The notes beneath the pieces are model-generated. The model ran no database searches. It worked only from the letters and a program-made list of their open reading frames with translations, and was not told where the DNA came from. Positions 62,395-64,000 of a stretch of 64,000 bases of DNA are shown here, one piece after another (the stretch's first letter is position 1; each line of letters begins with the position of its first letter). The translations under genes and the position numbers were made by a program. The DNA is from Mesorhizobium_G sp050247155 (GTDB lineage Bacteria; Pseudomonadota; Alphaproteobacteria; Rhizobiales; Rhizobiaceae): contig JBFWUS010000020.1 in the NCBI GenBank assembly GCA_050247155.1, positions 1 through 64,000 of the forward strand, in the 5' to 3' direction.

Positions 62395-64000
62395 ATGTCA
62401 TTTCGCATCGTCGCAAACCTGCTCGCATTCCTGATGGTTTTTGCGTTGTCCGGCGTTCTGTCGGCAACGGCTCAGACGGCGCCGCCGGCCACGCCCGATC
62501 AGCAGAAGATCGACCAGTTCGTGGCGCTGCTTTCCGATCCCGCCGTCAAGGACTGGTTGACCAAGCAGGTGCAGGCGCCGCCGCCGGCAGCTGCCGCGCA
62601 ACCTGCCGCGCCGGCGACGCCAGAAGCGGGCATGGAAAAGACCATGGTCTCGTACGGCCTCGATCGCTTCAAGGCGCATATCGAGCGCATTGCCCGCGCC
62701 TTCCCCGACCTGCCGAACCAGTTTGCGCGGGTGAAAAACATCACCATGCGGGAGTTTTCCGACCGCGGGCTTTTTGGCGTGTTTCTGCTGTTTGCCGCCT
62801 TCATCGTGGCTGGCCTCGGCCTGATGCGTCTGGTTTATCGTCTGACGCGAAAGTTTCGGCTCTGGCTGATCGCGTTGCCGCGCGACACGCCGCAGGGGCG
62901 CGCCAAGAAGGTCGGCAGCCGCATACTCTATTCGACGATGCTGGTGGTCGCTTTCGCTGTCGGAAGCGCCGGCGCGTTCATGCTGTTCGAATGGCCCCCC
63001 TTGTTACGCGAAATCGTGCTGACTTTTCTCAGCGCGGCAATCGTGGTCTGGGCCGCGCGCCTGATGGCTATGTCGACTTTGGTGCCATCCTTCATGGATG
63101 TAGCGCATGCCGAGGAGGTGCGCGCCCTGCCGATCAGCAACGCCACCGCCGATCACTGGTCGCGGTGGATTTTCATCATCGCGGCCTGGATGATGTTCAT
63201 TGCGGCGACCTTCACGCTGTTGCCGATCCTGGGCTTTAGCCATGACGGCATTCTGGCGCTGTCGGTGCCGGCCGATATCGTGGTGGCGCTTCTCTTCCTG
63301 GCGGCAGTCTGGCGGCGGCCGCGCCCAGCGCCGGAGGAAGAGGCTGGCAAGCGCATCGGGCACACTGGCGCGACCTGGCTGCTGACGGCTTATTTCATCC
63401 TGCTTTTGATCCTGCGTCTTGCCGGCGCCTCGACCGCCTTCTGGTTCGTCGTGGCGGCGTTCTTCCTGCCCGCGATCGTCGTGCTGGCGCATCGGGCGGT
63501 CTATTTCATCCTGCGTCCGGGACCTGAAGAGGCCGGACGGCCGATGATCCCGGCCGTCACCATGGCTGTCGTCGAGCGCGGCATTCGCATGGTGCTGATC
63601 GTGATCGCGGCCTTATTGCTGGCCCGGGCCTGGGGGCTGGATATGTCCAGCATGGAAAGCACCGACCACCCGACGATGACGCTCATCCTGCGGGCGCTGC
63701 TCAACGCAGCGATCATCGCGCTCGCCGCCGATTTCGGCTGGTCGATCGTCAAGGCGCTGATCGAGCGCAAGCTTGGCGTCCACATGCCGATTCCGGGCGG
63801 CGATGAAGAGGCGCATGCGCTCGATCCACAGCAGGCGCGGCTGTTGACGCTGCTTCCGATCATTCAGAACATCATGTTTGCGGTGATCCTGATCATGGCG
63901 ATCCTGATGATCCTGTCCTCGATCGGCATCCAGATTGGGCCGTTGATCGCCGGTGCGGGCGTCGTCGGCGTTGCGGTCGGCTTCGGCGCGCAGACGGTGG
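62395..64000 (+). CDS. MscS-family mechanosensitive channel, 3' end outside the window
   Basis: Open from the ATG at 62395 to the window end (535 codons). A signal peptide (FLMVFALSGVLSATAQ) is followed by an Ala/Pro-rich periplasmic region and many transmembrane helices. The last bases encode the conserved pore-lining TM3 pattern GPLIAGAGVVGVAVGFGAQTV, so the channel-forming MscS core begins exactly here and its beta domain lies beyond. It belongs to the large, multi-helix MscS homologues rather than the three-helix type. Confidence 0.9.
   Translation, partial: MSFRIVANLLAFLMVFALSGVLSATAQTAPPATPDQQKIDQFVALLSDPAVKDWLTKQVQAPPPAAAAQPAAPATPEAGMEKTMVSYGLDRFKAHIERIARAFPDLPNQFARVKNITMREFSDRGLFGVFLLFAAFIVAGLGLMRLVYRLTRKFRLWLIALPRDTPQGRAKKVGSRILYSTMLVVAFAVGSAGAFMLFEWPPLLREIVLTFLSAAIVVWAARLMAMSTLVPSFMDVAHAEEVRALPISNATADHWSRWIFIIAAWMMFIAATFTLLPILGFSHDGILALSVPADIVVALLFLAAVWRRPRPAPEEEAGKRIGHTGATWLLTAYFILLLILRLAGASTAFWFVVAAFFLPAIVVLAHRAVYFILRPGPEEAGRPMIPAVTMAVVERGIRMVLIVIAALLLARAWGLDMSSMESTDHPTMTLILRALLNAAIIALAADFGWSIVKALIERKLGVHMPIPGGDEEAHALDPQQARLLTLLPIIQNIMFAVILIMAILMILSSIGIQIGPLIAGAGVVGVAVGFGAQTV

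Overview
The window looks like a chromosomal segment of an alphaproteobacterium of the order Hyphomicrobiales (Rhizobiales), most likely Mesorhizobium or a close relative in the Phyllobacteriaceae. This is an inference from gene order (mraY-murD-ftsW-murG-murC-murB-ddl-ftsQ-ftsA-ftsZ-lpxC-bamD-recN), the long FtsZ tail, high GC with frequent GTG/TTG starts, and rhizobial-type palindromic intergenic repeats. No rRNA, tRNA, CRISPR array, prophage or intact insertion sequence was recognised.

Region by region. 1-15,700: the distal part of the dcw (division and cell wall) cluster, taking the pathway from lipid I synthesis (MraY) through muropeptide ligases, lipid II (MurG), D-Ala-D-Ala ligase and the FtsW/Q/A/Z division proteins to lipid A (LpxC) and outer-membrane assembly (BamD). 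It is interrupted by a long perfect inverted repeat (murC-murB) and by a 486-bp AT-richer gap with six GANTC sites (murB-ddl). 15,700-22,600: recN, a TonB-dependent siderophore receptor, a diverged second copy of the recN 3' end, and a secreted caspase-like/TPR protein with a small secreted partner. 22,700-33,600: housekeeping genes (guaB, MAPEG protein, rnd, MFS transporter, aspS, two secreted proteins of unknown function, parC). 33,600-41,200: accessory stretch with a chromate transporter, a rhodanese-ChrB fusion preceded by a candidate leader peptide, an EamA transporter, bpt, small envelope proteins, and a LacI-type regulator facing a 47-codon gene through a triple operator. 41,300-49,900: thyA-folA, hflK-hflC-DUF2065-degP (membrane protease quality control), serB and miaA with overlapping divergent start codons, and a diguanylate cyclase. 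49,900-55,500: an orphan HerA-type ATPase, an XRE-cupin regulator, and ilvIH with a clear branched-chain attenuator. 55,500-64,000: class III adenylate cyclase, TauE/SafE exporter, a cobalt-type nitrile hydratase operon, an alpha/beta hydrolase, a LysR/SDR divergent pair, and the 5' part of an MscS-type channel that runs off the end.

The points most worth a second look are the LacI triple operator with its microprotein, the GANTC cluster before ddl-ftsQAZ, the chrB leader ORF with a stem over the ribosome-binding site, the displaced recN tail beside the siderophore receptor, and the 79-bp perfect inverted repeat inside the dcw cluster. All functional calls are from reading sequence and family knowledge; no database search was run.
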